From NCBI GenBank assembly GCA_029006155.1, contig JAQXGF010000003.1, positions 28,890-92,889 on the forward strand: 64,000 nt of DNA, read 5' to 3'. This stretch comes from Lachnospiraceae bacterium (GTDB taxonomy: Bacteria > Bacillota > Clostridia > Lachnospirales > Lachnospiraceae). The notes below the pieces were generated by a model, which saw nothing but the letters and a program-made list of their open reading frames with translations, had not been told where the DNA came from and ran no database searches. This document shows, one piece after another, positions 25,418 to 34,368 of this stretch (its first letter is position 1; each line of letters opens with the position of its first letter). The translations under genes were made by a program, and so were the position numbers.

Positions 25418-26266
25418 TTGAGAGAAAAAAAGAGATACCGGCATGTTTGCCTGGGGCTGTTTTGCGTACTGGCTTTCGCGATGAGTGTTCTGTGCGGATG
25501 TCAGGCGCGCGGAATCGAGCAGGCATCGACCGGGACAGATACGCAGGGGCTGGAGAAAATTGTGGTGGGCATTGACAAATTTGAGCCGTACAGCTATCTG
25601 GATATAAATGGAAACTACACCGGTGTGGACATCGACCTTGCGACGCTTGTGTTTCATGAGCTGGGCTATGAGCCGGAATTTCAGATCATCCCATGGAAGG
25701 ATAAAAATGCGCTCCTTGCGGACGGGACGATCGACTGCATCTGGAGCTGCTACTCAATGAACGGACGGGAGGATCAGTATCAGTGGGCCGGGCCGTATCT
25801 GTACAGCCGCCAGGTGATTGCGGTCCGTTCCGACAGCGATATTCAGACCTTTGACGACCTTGCCGGAAAGACGGTGGGAGTCCAGATCACGACAAGGGCA
25901 GCGGCACTCTTTTTACATACGATGGAATCCCCACTTCCCGAGGTCCGGCAGGTAAACTGCTTTGCCACGACCGAAGATATGTTCGCGTCGATCCGCAAAG
26001 GCTATGTAGATGCCATCTCCGGGCATGAGGCGCTGGTCAATGAGTTGATTAAAAACGGAGAGGGGACCTATCGGCTGCTGGAAGAGAGTCCGCATATTTC
26101 CAAGGCGGGCGTCGCATTTGAAAAGGGAACCCATGTGGAGCTGACACAGGAGATCAATGAACTGATTAAAAAATGGAGTGAGGACGGCACCATCGGCAGT
26201 ATTGCGGCATCCTATGGTCTTGACGCGGAGAAAGTCGTCGTGAGAGGAGACACGGATGAAGAGTAA
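25418..26266 (+). CDS. Family-3 solute-binding lipoprotein linked to a hybrid kinase
   Basis: Lipoprotein of 282 residues. A basic n-region and hydrophobic core lead to a lipobox (LCGC). The rest is an SBP_bac_3 fold: IDKFEPYSYLDINGNYTGVDIDL in two pieces, WSCYSMNGREDQYQWAGPY, and the DLAGKTVGVQ hinge. These proteins usually bind amino acids or small polar ligands. No permease or ATPase is adjacent; its frame overlaps a hybrid kinase by 11 bases, so it probably presents ligand to that kinase rather than to a transporter. The start is TTG at 25418, with GAGGGGGAG just upstream. Confidence 0.85.
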   Translation: MREKKRYRHVCLGLFCVLAFAMSVLCGCQARGIEQASTGTDTQGLEKIVVGIDKFEPYSYLDINGNYTGVDIDLATLVFHELGYEPEFQIIPWKDKNALLADGTIDCIWSCYSMNGREDQYQWAGPYLYSRQVIAVRSDSDIQTFDDLAGKTVGVQITTRAAALFLHTMESPLPEVRQVNCFATTEDMFASIRKGYVDAISGHEALVNELIKNGEGTYRLLEESPHISKAGVAFEKGTHVELTQEINELIKKWSEDGTIGSIAASYGLDAEKVVVRGDTDEE

Positions 26267-29177
26267 AAAATCATGGAGACTGTCCGGCGGGATTCTGATC
26301 GTGCTGATTCTGGCAGGTGTGGTGATCTGGGGCATTTTCACAAGGATCGACCGGACGAGCCTTCGGGGTACGATTGCAGATACGATTTCCTTTGCCAAGA
26401 TCCGACTCCAGAACTACGAGGACTATACGGCAAACGACCGGGTGAAGAGTCTGGTGCGGCTGCTCGACAAATCGACGGAGCTGGCCGGCAACATGAAAAA
26501 GCTGGCACCATATGGGCAGCAGGATCTGGACGAATACGTGGAGGAGCAGCGGTTAAGCGGTGCTTTTGCAATGGATGCGGATCAGAACGTAGTGCTGCAA
26601 AGCGGCCAGGCAGAAGCGCTGCAGGCGGTGAAGAACGAGATCGACAGAGAAGATTACGTCGCGGAACTGCTGGAGCACCCGGAAGAGACTTACACAGAGC
26701 GGGTGACGATCGCGGACGTGGAGTATGATATCGCACTTGTATCCCGCAAGGATGCAGAGGGACTTCTGGTGACCTATGCAAAGCGGGATGGGAAGACACT
26801 CGGAGATATGACGCTGGATTCTGTATTTGCGGATTTTCCGGTCAGTTTGGATGGTACGATTGTAGTGTGCGCAGATGATGCAGTCGTCAGCACCAGTCAG
26901 AAGGCGCTGCTTGGAAAGACCGGCGAAGAACTGCAGGCGTATTACCACAACAGCCTGGATGGTAACGAGAGCGGAATCATTCGGTTCCGCACGCGAAAGC
27001 ATACCTGGTATGGCGGAAAAGATAAAATAGGGGAATATGTGATCTACGTATTCTTTCCATCCTCGCAGGTATTTATGACACGTTCCATTGCATGTGGATT
27101 GTATACAGCAGTCGCGGTGTTTCTCTACCTGCTGATCCTGCTCGTCCGGAGCAACATCGAAAAGACGGCGTTGAAGCAGAGCCAGAAGCGTATGCGGATT
27201 ATCAATGCACTTGGAATGGCCTATTCTTCCCTTACGCTGTTTCATTTGAACTCCGGTAAGGCGGAACTGATTAAAAAGGCAGAGGCCGGACCTGAATCGA
27301 AGGAGACGCTGATGCCGGGCGAAACGCTGCGGGAACAGATCGGAAGCCAGGTATCGGAGGAATACCGGGATGCGTATTTGCAGTTTGTCGATATGGATAC
27401 CGTCGCAGCGCGATTGGAAGGCCATTTCCTGCTGACCTATACGAGCCAGCGACAAAATGGGACGTGGATCCTTTCTGTTATCGTGCCACAGCGTGTGGAT
27501 AAGGAAGGAAAGCTGATCGCGGTACTGCTCGCAGAGCGGGATGTGACAAAGGAAAAGGAACGGGAGCTGGAGCAGAATGCAGCACTGAAAAATGCGCTTG
27601 CAGTGGCAGAGCATGCCAATAAGGCGAAGACGAATTTCCTGAACAGCATTTCCCACGACATCCGCACCCCGATGAATGCGGTGATCGGGTTTACGGCGCT
27701 TGCGACGACGCACATTGACAACCAGGCGCTCGTGATGGAGTACCTGAAGAAGATCAATATCTCCAGCCGGCATCTTCTGAGCCTGATCAACGATGTGCTG
27801 GATATGAGCCGCATTGAGAGCGGCGTCGTCAAGCTGGAGGAGATCAAGATCCATCTTCCGGACGTGTTCCATGATCTGAGCTCGATCATTCAGGGCAATA
27901 TTTACGCGAAGCAGCTGGAGCTATACATCGATACCCAGAATGTCATCCACGAGGATATTATTACGGATAAGCTCCGACTGAACCAGGTACTGCTCAATAT
28001 TGTGAGCAATGCAATCAAATTTACGCCGACCGGCGGAATGATCAATATCCGGGTGAGCGAGAATCCGTGCGGACGCAGTGGATATGCGAGCTATTCGTTC
28101 AGCGTGAAGGATAACGGAATCGGCATGTCAAAGGAGTTTCAGGAACAGATCTTTGATGCGTTTTCCAGAGAGCAGACCGTCACGAAGAGCGGCATACAGG
28201 GCAGCGGCCTCGGCCTTGCGATTTCCAAGAACATCGTCAATATGATGGGCGGAACGATCGAGGTAAAAAGTGAGCCGGGGAAAGGCTCTGAATTTATCGT
28301 GACGATCGAATGCCGGATCTCGAAAGATACGGTGAAATACACTCCGGTGCCGGAGCTTCAGGGTGCACGGGCGCTCGTCGTAGATGACGATGCCAATACG
28401 TGTATGAGCGTCTGCAAAATGCTTCGGGACATCGAGATGGAGGCCGACTGGACGACGTCCGGAAAGGAAGCCGTATTGCGGGCGAGAGAAGCCTGTGATA
28501 TGAAAAAGGACTTCAAGGCATACATCATCGATTGGCAGATGCCGGACATGAACGGGATCGAGACAGTGCGGAGGATCCGGAAGGTGATCGGGGAGGAGAC
28601 ACCGATCATTATCCTGACGGCCTATGACTGGGCAGATATCGAGGAAGAGGCAAAGGAAGCAGGTGTGACCGCCTTTGTATCCAAGCCGCTGTTTATGTCG
28701 GAACTGCGGTCAGTACTGACGCAGCAGGCGACTACACCGGAAAAGGAGCCGGACTCCGATAACCAGTACCGGCATGCAGGAAAGAAGGTGCTGCTGGTCG
28801 AGGACAATGAGCTGAATCAGGAGATCGCAGCCTCCATTCTGGAAGAGGCCGGACTGCTGGTAGATACCGTGGGAGATGGCACCGATGCCGTCGAGCGGAT
28901 GGGTGAAGTGGACGAAGACCGCTATGATCTCATCCTTATGGATATCCAGATGCCGAAGATGGATGGCTATACGGCGACTAGGGAGATCCGAACGCTGGAT
29001 AATAACCAGAAGGCGAATATCCCGATTATCGCCATGACAGCCAATGCGTTTGAAGAAGACAAGCGGAAGGCACTCGCCGCAGGTATGAATGCCCACATTG
29101 CAAAGCCGATCAGCATTGAAGTGATACTGCATACGCTGGATGAGGTCTTTGGCAATACGAAGGCAGGTACAAACTGA
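26256..29177 (+). CDS. Hybrid sensor histidine kinase with two receiver domains
   Basis: Membrane kinase of 973 residues. One membrane segment at about 10-28, an extracytoplasmic sensor region to about 275, a second membrane segment at about 277-299, a PAS-like stretch to about 430, HisKA with SHDIRTP (His 467), HATPase_c, then two receiver domains at about 705-825 (IIDWQMPDMNG) and 845-965 (LMDIQMPKMDG). Both receivers keep the acidic pocket and phosphoacceptor Asp. There is no HPt or DNA-binding output in the protein or next to it, so a separate phosphorelay partner is needed. The overlap with the upstream binding protein is 11 bases, the same as in the paralogous pair at 38222. Confidence 0.9.
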   Translation: MKSKKSWRLSGGILIVLILAGVVIWGIFTRIDRTSLRGTIADTISFAKIRLQNYEDYTANDRVKSLVRLLDKSTELAGNMKKLAPYGQQDLDEYVEEQRLSGAFAMDADQNVVLQSGQAEALQAVKNEIDREDYVAELLEHPEETYTERVTIADVEYDIALVSRKDAEGLLVTYAKRDGKTLGDMTLDSVFADFPVSLDGTIVVCADDAVVSTSQKALLGKTGEELQAYYHNSLDGNESGIIRFRTRKHTWYGGKDKIGEYVIYVFFPSSQVFMTRSIACGLYTAVAVFLYLLILLVRSNIEKTALKQSQKRMRIINALGMAYSSLTLFHLNSGKAELIKKAEAGPESKETLMPGETLREQIGSQVSEEYRDAYLQFVDMDTVAARLEGHFLLTYTSQRQNGTWILSVIVPQRVDKEGKLIAVLLAERDVTKEKERELEQNAALKNALAVAEHANKAKTNFLNSISHDIRTPMNAVIGFTALATTHIDNQALVMEYLKKINISSRHLLSLINDVLDMSRIESGVVKLEEIKIHLPDVFHDLSSIIQGNIYAKQLELYIDTQNVIHEDIITDKLRLNQVLLNIVSNAIKFTPTGGMINIRVSENPCGRSGYASYSFSVKDNGIGMSKEFQEQIFDAFSREQTVTKSGIQGSGLGLAISKNIVNMMGGTIEVKSEPGKGSEFIVTIECRISKDTVKYTPVPELQGARALVVDDDANTCMSVCKMLRDIEMEADWTTSGKEAVLRAREACDMKKDFKAYIIDWQMPDMNGIETVRRIRKVIGEETPIIILTAYDWADIEEEAKEAGVTAFVSKPLFMSELRSVLTQQATTPEKEPDSDNQYRHAGKKVLLVEDNELNQEIAASILEEAGLLVDTVGDGTDAVERMGEVDEDRYDLILMDIQMPKMDGYTATREIRTLDNNQKANIPIIAMTANAFEEDKRKALAAGMNAHIAKPISIEVILHTLDEVFGNTKAGTN

Positions 29178-29183
29178 TACAGG

Positions 29184-29231
29184 AATCCCGTCACCATGCA
29201 GGATAAGAAAATGGTGGCGGGATTTTTCTTT
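29184..29231 (+). terminator. Rho-independent terminator after the first hybrid kinase
   Basis: AATCCCG-T-CACCAT (29184-29197) pairs with ATGGTG-G-CGGGATT, followed by a T-run. Confidence 0.85.
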
Positions 29232-29240
29232 TATTTATGG

Positions 29241-29270
29241 TTGACGGGTGGTTCCGGTGAGGCGTATAAT
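29241..29270 (+). promoter_or_regulatory. Promoter of the second hybrid kinase gene
   Basis: TTGACG (29241-29246), 18-bp spacer, TATAAT (29265-29270). Confidence 0.8.
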
Positions 29271-29315
29271 TGAAATATTGTGAAAATAGATTGGTTCTGA
29301 CAGGAGGAACGATAC

Positions 29316-32300
29316 ATGAATCGCGTCTGTGGCTTTGCCTGGAACGGGCGGCGGTACAGCTGCCTTTTTTTATGCCTTTTTTTACTCTGGATTCTGTTGC
29401 CGGTCCCGGCAGCTGCCAGTGATCCGGATACGACGGAACAAATCCGGACCGGCTGGTTTGAGGATTCTTATAATATCACCGGAAAGGATGGTGAGCGAAG
29501 CGGATATGGCTACGAATATCAGCAGTCAGTAGCGGCCTGTACCGGATGGTCGTATGAGTATGTCAATGCCGGATGGTCAGAGCTGCTGAAAATGATGGAG
29601 CAAGGCGAGATTGACCTGATGAGCGGTGTTTCCTACACCGATGAACGGGCCAAATCCATGCTGTACTCAGAACTGCCGATGGGGGAGGAGCGCTACTATC
29701 TGTATGCAGATCTGGCGAACACCGACATCTCTGCCTCTGATCTGAGTACTTTAAATGGCAAGCGGATTGGCCTTCTGGAGGGAAGTGTCCATGCCACACA
29801 GTTTTCTGCGTGGGAAGAGAAGCATGGTCTGCAATTACAGCACGTATCGATCATTGGCCTGGAGGATGCGGTGCAGAAGCTGGAAAGCCATGAGATAGAC
29901 TGCCTTGTTTCGGCAGAGACGCCGCAGCTGGTAGAGCTCGGTATGTCCGCGATCTGCCTGGTCGGTGGTTCGGATATCTATTTTGTCATCAATAAAAGCC
30001 GCCCGGATCTGAAAGAAGCACTTGATAATGCGATGCGTAAGCTGCAAAATGACGATCCGTTTTATGCAGATGAGCTTTATCAGCGGTATCTTCTGGCAGA
30101 GGCAGCGTCGGTGCTCTCCGGGGAGGAGCAGGACTGGGTGGCGCAGCATGGTGCGATCCGGATCGGCTGGCTGAATGGGGATTCCGGTGTCAGCAGCGGT
30201 GAGGCCGAAAGTGGTGAAGTGGTCGGGATTCTTGCAGACTACATTCAGTTTGCAAAAGACTGCCTGGACAACCAGACGCTCGACTTTACGCTCGTGGGAT
30301 TTGACTCGCAGCAGGAACAGATGCAGGCGCTGAAAGACGGCGAGATCGATATGATTTTTCATTTCAGCAAGGTTCCTTATGCAGGAGAAGAGAATGGGTT
30401 TATTTTGTCCAATACGGTCTGGTCGGACAATATGGCGGCGGTCACGACCGAGCGCTATTTTGACGAAAATTCGGAGAACTGTGTTGCGATCGAAAAAGGA
30501 AATTTTCTGCTGAAATGGTACATTTCCTATCAGTATCCGAGCTGGAAAACGGTCGAGTGTGACACCTTTTCGGATGTGGAAAAGACGGTGCGGGACGGAA
30601 AGGCAGACTGCCTGATCGCCGGTTTTGGACAGCTGGAAGACTATATCAAAGACAGCAAGCTGCACTGCGTCTATCTGACAAAGCCGGATAATGCGGCGTT
30701 TGCGGTCAGAAGAGATAATCCGGTGCTGCTCTCCATTCTGGATAAGACCTTGCGGACAATGCCGTCTTCCATGCTCACCGGAGCGTTGTCTATGTATGAG
30801 AATACACTGAAAAAAGTCACGCTGCTTGATTTTATAAAAGAAAATCTGCTGGTAGTGACGATCGTGCTGCTCGTGGCATTTACCGGGATCCTGCTGCTGA
30901 TTCTTGGTTTCCTGAAAAAATCGCAGGCGGCCGAGGCGAGGGCAAGGCAGGCAGCCGACCGGTCGCTGGAGCTCAATGAGAAGCTGCAGGAGAGTCATCA
31001 GGAACTGGAGGAGGCACTGATGCGGGCGGAAAGTGCAAACGCTGCAAAGACTACCTTCCTCAACAATATGTCCCACGACATCCGTACTCCGATGAACGCC
31101 ATCATCGGCTTTACTTCCCTGGCGGCATCCCACATGGATAACAGGGACAAGGTAAAAGAGTATCTTTCTAAGATTGCCACATCGAGTGAACATCTGCTCT
31201 CGCTGATCAATGATATTCTGGATATGAGCCGGATCGAGAGCGGAAAAGTAAAGATTTCGGAGAATCCGTTGCACCTTCCGGATCTGCTCCATGATATCCG
31301 GACGATCGTACAGCCGAATATCGCTTCCCGTCAGCTGGATTTTCTGATCGATACGGTGGATGTTCGGGATGAGGACATTATTGCGGATAAGCTTCGTTTG
31401 ACGCAGGTACTGCTGAATATCATGAGCAACGGAATCAAGTTCAATAAGACCGGTGGCATGATCAGTCTGCGGGTCAGACAGCTGAAGTCGGCGCCGACCG
31501 GCTATGGCGCGTACCAGTTTATCATCCGGGACACCGGAATCGGCATGAAACCGGAGTTCCAGGCGCATATCTTTGAATCGTTTTCCCGAGAAGAGTCTTC
31601 GACTGTGAGTGGCATTCAGGGAACGGGACTTGGTATGGCGATCACGAAGAATATTGTGGATATGATGGGCGGAACGATCACCGTGAAAAGTGAAGAAGGG
31701 CAGGGAAGTGAGTTCGTAGTGAGCCTGACCTTTCAGCTGAGTGGTGAGACGAAGCATTATCAAAAAGTAGAGCAACTGCAGGGGCTGAAGGTACTTGTCG
31801 CGGACGATGATACCGATACGTGCCTCAGTGTTTCCAGCATGCTGACTGAGATCGGCATGCGGTCCGAGTGGACGGTGTCCGGAAAAGAGGCGGTCATCCG
31901 GGCAAAGCATTCCATGGAGATCGGGGACGAATTTTATGCCTATATTATCGACTGGCTGATGCCGGATATGAACGGGATCGAGACGGTCAGACGGATCCGC
32001 AGAGTCATCGGAGACGGCAGGCCGATCATTATCCTCACCGCCTATGACTGGTCGGATGTTGAACAGGAAGCGCGGGAAGCGGGTGTCACTGCATTTTGTG
32101 AGAAGCCGCTGTTTATGTCACAACTGCGGGATCTTCTCGCAAATCCGGTCCCGGAGGCGACTGCACCGCAGAAAAAGAAACCGACGCCACGTGGAAAGCG
32201 GATTCTTCTGGTGGAGGATAATGAGCTGAATCAGGAGATCGCCCAGACGATTCTGGAAGATGCCGGATTCGTGGTCGAGGCCGCAAATAATGGCGCGGTG

Positions 32301-32582
32301 GCAGTGCAGAAAATGGAGCAGGCATCCCCGGGCCAGTATGATCTGATTTTGATGGATATTCAGATGCCGGTGATGGATGGCTATGAGGCGGCAAAGCGCA
32401 TCCGTGTGCTGCCGGATCCGGCGGTTGCCTCCATACCGATCGTCGCGATGACGGCAAATGCATTTGACGAGGACCGGGAAAAATCTTATCAGGCCGGAAT
32501 GAACGGACATCTGGCAAAGCCGGTCAGTGCGGAGGCGCTGATGGAGATGGTCGAAAAATCAGTAAAAGAAGAACAGAGATAA
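29316..32582 (+). CDS. BvgS-like hybrid kinase with fused solute-binding domains and two receivers
   Basis: Single polypeptide of 1088 residues. A signal segment (about 10-35) is followed by two family-3 solute-binding domains (about 40-265 and 270-500), a membrane segment at about 511-533, a coiled coil, HisKA with SHDIRTP (His 587), HATPase_c, and two receivers ([22 protein letters not shown]). It is the fused counterpart of the split lipoprotein-kinase pairs at 25418/26256 and 37423/38222. The architecture is that of BvgS/EvgS-type Venus-flytrap sensors, but no HPt domain follows. AGGAGG precedes the ATG. It is flanked by a promoter and a terminator and so is probably expressed alone. Confidence 0.9.
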   Translation: MNRVCGFAWNGRRYSCLFLCLFLLWILLPVPAAASDPDTTEQIRTGWFEDSYNITGKDGERSGYGYEYQQSVAACTGWSYEYVNAGWSELLKMMEQGEIDLMSGVSYTDERAKSMLYSELPMGEERYYLYADLANTDISASDLSTLNGKRIGLLEGSVHATQFSAWEEKHGLQLQHVSIIGLEDAVQKLESHEIDCLVSAETPQLVELGMSAICLVGGSDIYFVINKSRPDLKEALDNAMRKLQNDDPFYADELYQRYLLAEAASVLSGEEQDWVAQHGAIRIGWLNGDSGVSSGEAESGEVVGILADYIQFAKDCLDNQTLDFTLVGFDSQQEQMQALKDGEIDMIFHFSKVPYAGEENGFILSNTVWSDNMAAVTTERYFDENSENCVAIEKGNFLLKWYISYQYPSWKTVECDTFSDVEKTVRDGKADCLIAGFGQLEDYIKDSKLHCVYLTKPDNAAFAVRRDNPVLLSILDKTLRTMPSSMLTGALSMYENTLKKVTLLDFIKENLLVVTIVLLVAFTGILLLILGFLKKSQAAEARARQAADRSLELNEKLQESHQELEEALMRAESANAAKTTFLNNMSHDIRTPMNAIIGFTSLAASHMDNRDKVKEYLSKIATSSEHLLSLINDILDMSRIESGKVKISENPLHLPDLLHDIRTIVQPNIASRQLDFLIDTVDVRDEDIIADKLRLTQVLLNIMSNGIKFNKTGGMISLRVRQLKSAPTGYGAYQFIIRDTGIGMKPEFQAHIFESFSREESSTVSGIQGTGLGMAITKNIVDMMGGTITVKSEEGQGSEFVVSLTFQLSGETKHYQKVEQLQGLKVLVADDDTDTCLSVSSMLTEIGMRSEWTVSGKEAVIRAKHSMEIGDEFYAYIIDWLMPDMNGIETVRRIRRVIGDGRPIIILTAYDWSDVEQEAREAGVTAFCEKPLFMSQLRDLLANPVPEATAPQKKKPTPRGKRILLVEDNELNQEIAQTILEDAGFVVEAANNGAVAVQKMEQASPGQYDLILMDIQMPVMDGYEAAKRIRVLPDPAVASIPIVAMTANAFDEDREKSYQAGMNGHLAKPVSAEALMEMVEKSVKEEQR

Positions 32583-32586
32583 AGAA

Positions 32587-32639
32587 AAAGCAGAAGCGAT
32601 CTGGAGATCATCCAGAATGTCGCTTCTGCTTTCTTTTTT
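32587..32639. terminator. Bidirectional terminator between hybrid kinase and eutP
   Basis: AGCAGAAGCGA (32589-32599) pairs with TCGCTTCTGCT (32620-32630), with T-runs usable from both sides; the flanking genes converge here. Confidence 0.85.
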
Positions 32640-33147
32640 ATACACCATCCGGCAGCGGGTCCCACTCGTTCAGTCCCATCCGCTGCTTTTGCTCGGCCTC
32701 CTCTAAGGTGAGCGTCGGAAGATCTTCGTTCAGATATTCGAGCAGCTCCGGGATCCCCTCCCGGGTCACATTATTAATAAGGAAGATTCGCTGACAGCCG
32801 GCGTTGTGCAGCCACTCTGTCACCATCGGAATATTGGCATAGGGCGAATCGATCTTCGTGATGATACCGATCAGCGGACGCAGGATGAAGCTCTGGCAAT
32901 TCGCACCGAACAGATTGAACGGTTCATCGGCCGCCTGCACGAGGGCGACGACGTCTGCCTCGAAGGAGAAGCAGGCGAGCCCGGCACTGAAATGCTTGGA
33001 CTCGGCGTACTCGCCCGGGGAATCGATCGTGTCCTCGGATGTATTGGTATATTGTGTTTTTACATAATGAAGGGTCTCTCCCTTCAGAGCCTGGGTCAGG
33101 GAGGTCTTACCGGCCTCACTGCGGCCCGTCAAAAACAGTTTCTTCAT
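32638..33147 (-). CDS. eutP: EutP/PduV-type small GTPase-like protein
   Basis: P-loop protein of 169 residues from the EutP/PduV family, which accompanies bacterial microcompartment genes and may link them to the cytoskeleton or polar position. The G1 loop is GRSEAGKTSL near the N-terminus, and a TKID G4 motif is present in the middle (GIITKIDSPYAN). It is the last gene of a three-gene minus-strand operon with two shell proteins. No ethanolamine or propanediol enzymes are encoded nearby. Confidence 0.9.
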   Translation of the reverse strand: MKKLFLTGRSEAGKTSLTQALKGETLHYVKTQYTNTSEDTIDSPGEYAESKHFSAGLACFSFEADVVALVQAADEPFNLFGANCQSFILRPLIGIITKIDSPYANIPMVTEWLHNAGCQRIFLINNVTREGIPELLEYLNEDLPTLTLEEAEQKQRMGLNEWDPLPDGV

Positions 33148-33168
33148 ATTGTTATCCGTTTCCTTTGA

Positions 33169-33597
33169 TTAGCTTTTGTGGATCGCACAGGTATTAAAAT
33201 GCAGTTCCTCGCCAAAGAAACGGACGACTTCCGTCACAGCGGTCTGCACCTGAGAGAGTCCACCGGTGATGATCAGCGATCCACAGAAGCGATCCATAAA
33301 TCCGATCTGGATATCTGCGGCCTTTACCGCGATATCCGCGGCCGCTACCGTTGCCTCCCATGGTGTGAGACGGATCATACCGATCGCCTCACCTGTGTGA
33401 TCTTCGCCTGCATGGGTGCCGATGTGCAATCCAAGATTCTGGTAAATGCACGGATCGGAAGGAGTGATGATATGCGCCAGGCACACCTCCTTGCCCGGTA
33501 CACGCAGGCGCGTCATACGCAGACGCTTTCCTTTTAAATGCTCATAGTCGTCATGGAAGATCTGTTCCAGTAATTCTTCCTTTGATATCCGATTCAT
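33169..33597 (-). CDS. eutS: EutS-type permuted microcompartment shell protein
   Basis: BMC-domain shell protein of 142 residues of the circularly permuted EutS/PduU type. Family features are VPGKEVCLAHIITP, EAIGMIRLTPWEATVAAADI, IQIGFMDRFCGSLIITG and a C-terminal TEVVRFFGEEL. Such proteins form bent hexamers in microcompartment shells. It carries an N-terminal extension of about 30 residues (KEELLEQIFHDDYEHLKG) compared with EutS, which could act as a targeting or interaction segment. It is in operon with a second copy upstream and eutP downstream. Confidence 0.9.
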   Translation of the reverse strand: MNRISKEELLEQIFHDDYEHLKGKRLRMTRLRVPGKEVCLAHIITPSDPCIYQNLGLHIGTHAGEDHTGEAIGMIRLTPWEATVAAADIAVKAADIQIGFMDRFCGSLIITGGLSQVQTAVTEVVRFFGEELHFNTCAIHKS

Positions 33598-33608
33598 AGC
33601 AGCACTTC

Positions 33609-33974
33609 CTATCGTTTCGTGATTTTGCAGACGACATAACCGAGGGAATCACGGAAGTAATTGACGACCTCGGTCAGTGCGGACATAACCTCGGAAATTT
33701 CGCCGGTGATGATCAGCGTCCCTGTGAAACGGTCCGCAAATCCAAGATAGACATTGCCACTTTTGACTGCAATGTCGGATGCGATGACCGCGGATTCCGG
33801 CGGTGTCATATTCATAATGCCGATCGCAGAAGAGCGATAATCGACCTGCGGGTTCAGTCCAAGCTTCTGATAAATAATAGGAGCCGGGCCACCCATGACA
33901 TGGGCGAAGGTGATCTCCTTCCCGGCTACGGTCTCCTGTACAATTCTGATCTGCTGGTTTGATTCATTTTCCAT
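33609..33974 (-). CDS. eutS: Second EutS-type permuted microcompartment shell protein
   Basis: BMC shell protein of 121 residues, paralogous to the next gene: VAGKEITFAHVMGG, AIGIMNMTPPESAVIASDI, VYLGFADRFTGTLIITG. The ATG at 33974 is preferred because GAGGTG lies six bases upstream; a GTG at 33983 would fall within that site. It is first in the three-gene operon, driven by the promoter at 34022-34050. Two EutS-type paralogues without any BMC-P pentamer or canonical BMC-H gene is an unusual set. Confidence 0.9.
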   Translation of the reverse strand: MENESNQQIRIVQETVAGKEITFAHVMGGPAPIIYQKLGLNPQVDYRSSAIGIMNMTPPESAVIASDIAVKSGNVYLGFADRFTGTLIITGEISEVMSALTEVVNYFRDSLGYVVCKITKR

Positions 33975-34021
33975 TTCAAGCACCTCACTTTCTGAATATT
34001 CAGGATCTGCCAGTATCTTTT

Positions 34022-34050
34022 ATAATACTATTAGAAAAAGTTTCTGTCAA
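34022..34050 (-). promoter_or_regulatory. Promoter of the eutS-eutS-eutP operon
   Basis: On the minus strand: TTGACA (34050-34045), 17-bp spacer, TATTAT (34027-34022). Confidence 0.85.
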
Positions 34051-34070
34051 GCGAAGGAGCCAGCCCCATC

Positions 34071-34108
34071 AGCAAAGCAGCAGGGATAGATTGCAGATAT
34101 TCACTTTT
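34071..34108 (+). repeat. Dispersed 13-bp repeat element, one-copy version
   Basis: AGCAAAG leads into one degenerate unit GCAGCAGGGATAG (34077-34089), followed by ATTGCAGATATTCACTTTT. This matches the start and end of the longer elements at 44835 and 61327. Confidence 0.6.
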
Positions 34109-34120
34109 ACGTACAACTTT
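34103..34120. promoter_or_regulatory. Possible AraR operator
   Basis: A stretch with TACGTACAA at its centre partly matches the B. subtilis AraR site (ATTTGTACGTACAAAT). Additional TACAAAT half-sites occur near 34134-34140 and 34330-34338. It is 47 bases before the araR promoter. Weak match. Confidence 0.4.
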
Positions 34121-34166
34121 TAAATACAACTAAAATACAAATGAAAAAAATACACGCACATCCATC

Positions 34167-34195
34167 TTGACATCTTATCATTCCAACTATATAAT
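34167..34195 (+). promoter_or_regulatory. Promoter of araR
   Basis: TTGACA (34167-34172), 17-bp spacer, TATAAT (34190-34195). The leader of about 170 bases contains an inverted repeat GTATGTTTT...AAAACATAC of unknown role. Confidence 0.8.
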
Positions 34196-34368
34196 GTGCT
34201 TGTAATCAATCCGATGAAAAAATAAAAACTATAAGAAGTGCATAAAATGCCGAAAGTAAAATTGTATGTTTTGCCAGAAAGAAAGCAACGATACTTTGCG
34301 AGCGAAGTTAAAAACATACATCTTATCAATACAAATTTGGCAGAGTACTCAGAAAGCGGTATGAGGCG

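Noticed and set aside
25418..26266. Amino acid ABC importer operon
   Set aside because: Despite the family-3 binding protein, no permease or ATPase lies next to it; the partner is a hybrid kinase. The same applies to 37423-38232.
26553..27872. A 439-codon open frame on the minus strand
   Set aside because: It is antisense to the first hybrid kinase and has no family motif. Same explanation as above.
29835..31910. A 691-codon open frame on the minus strand
   Set aside because: It is antisense to the hybrid kinase gene at 29316, whose domain motifs are unambiguous. The minus frame has no recognisable motif and no suitable ribosome binding site; it is a shadow created by codon bias.
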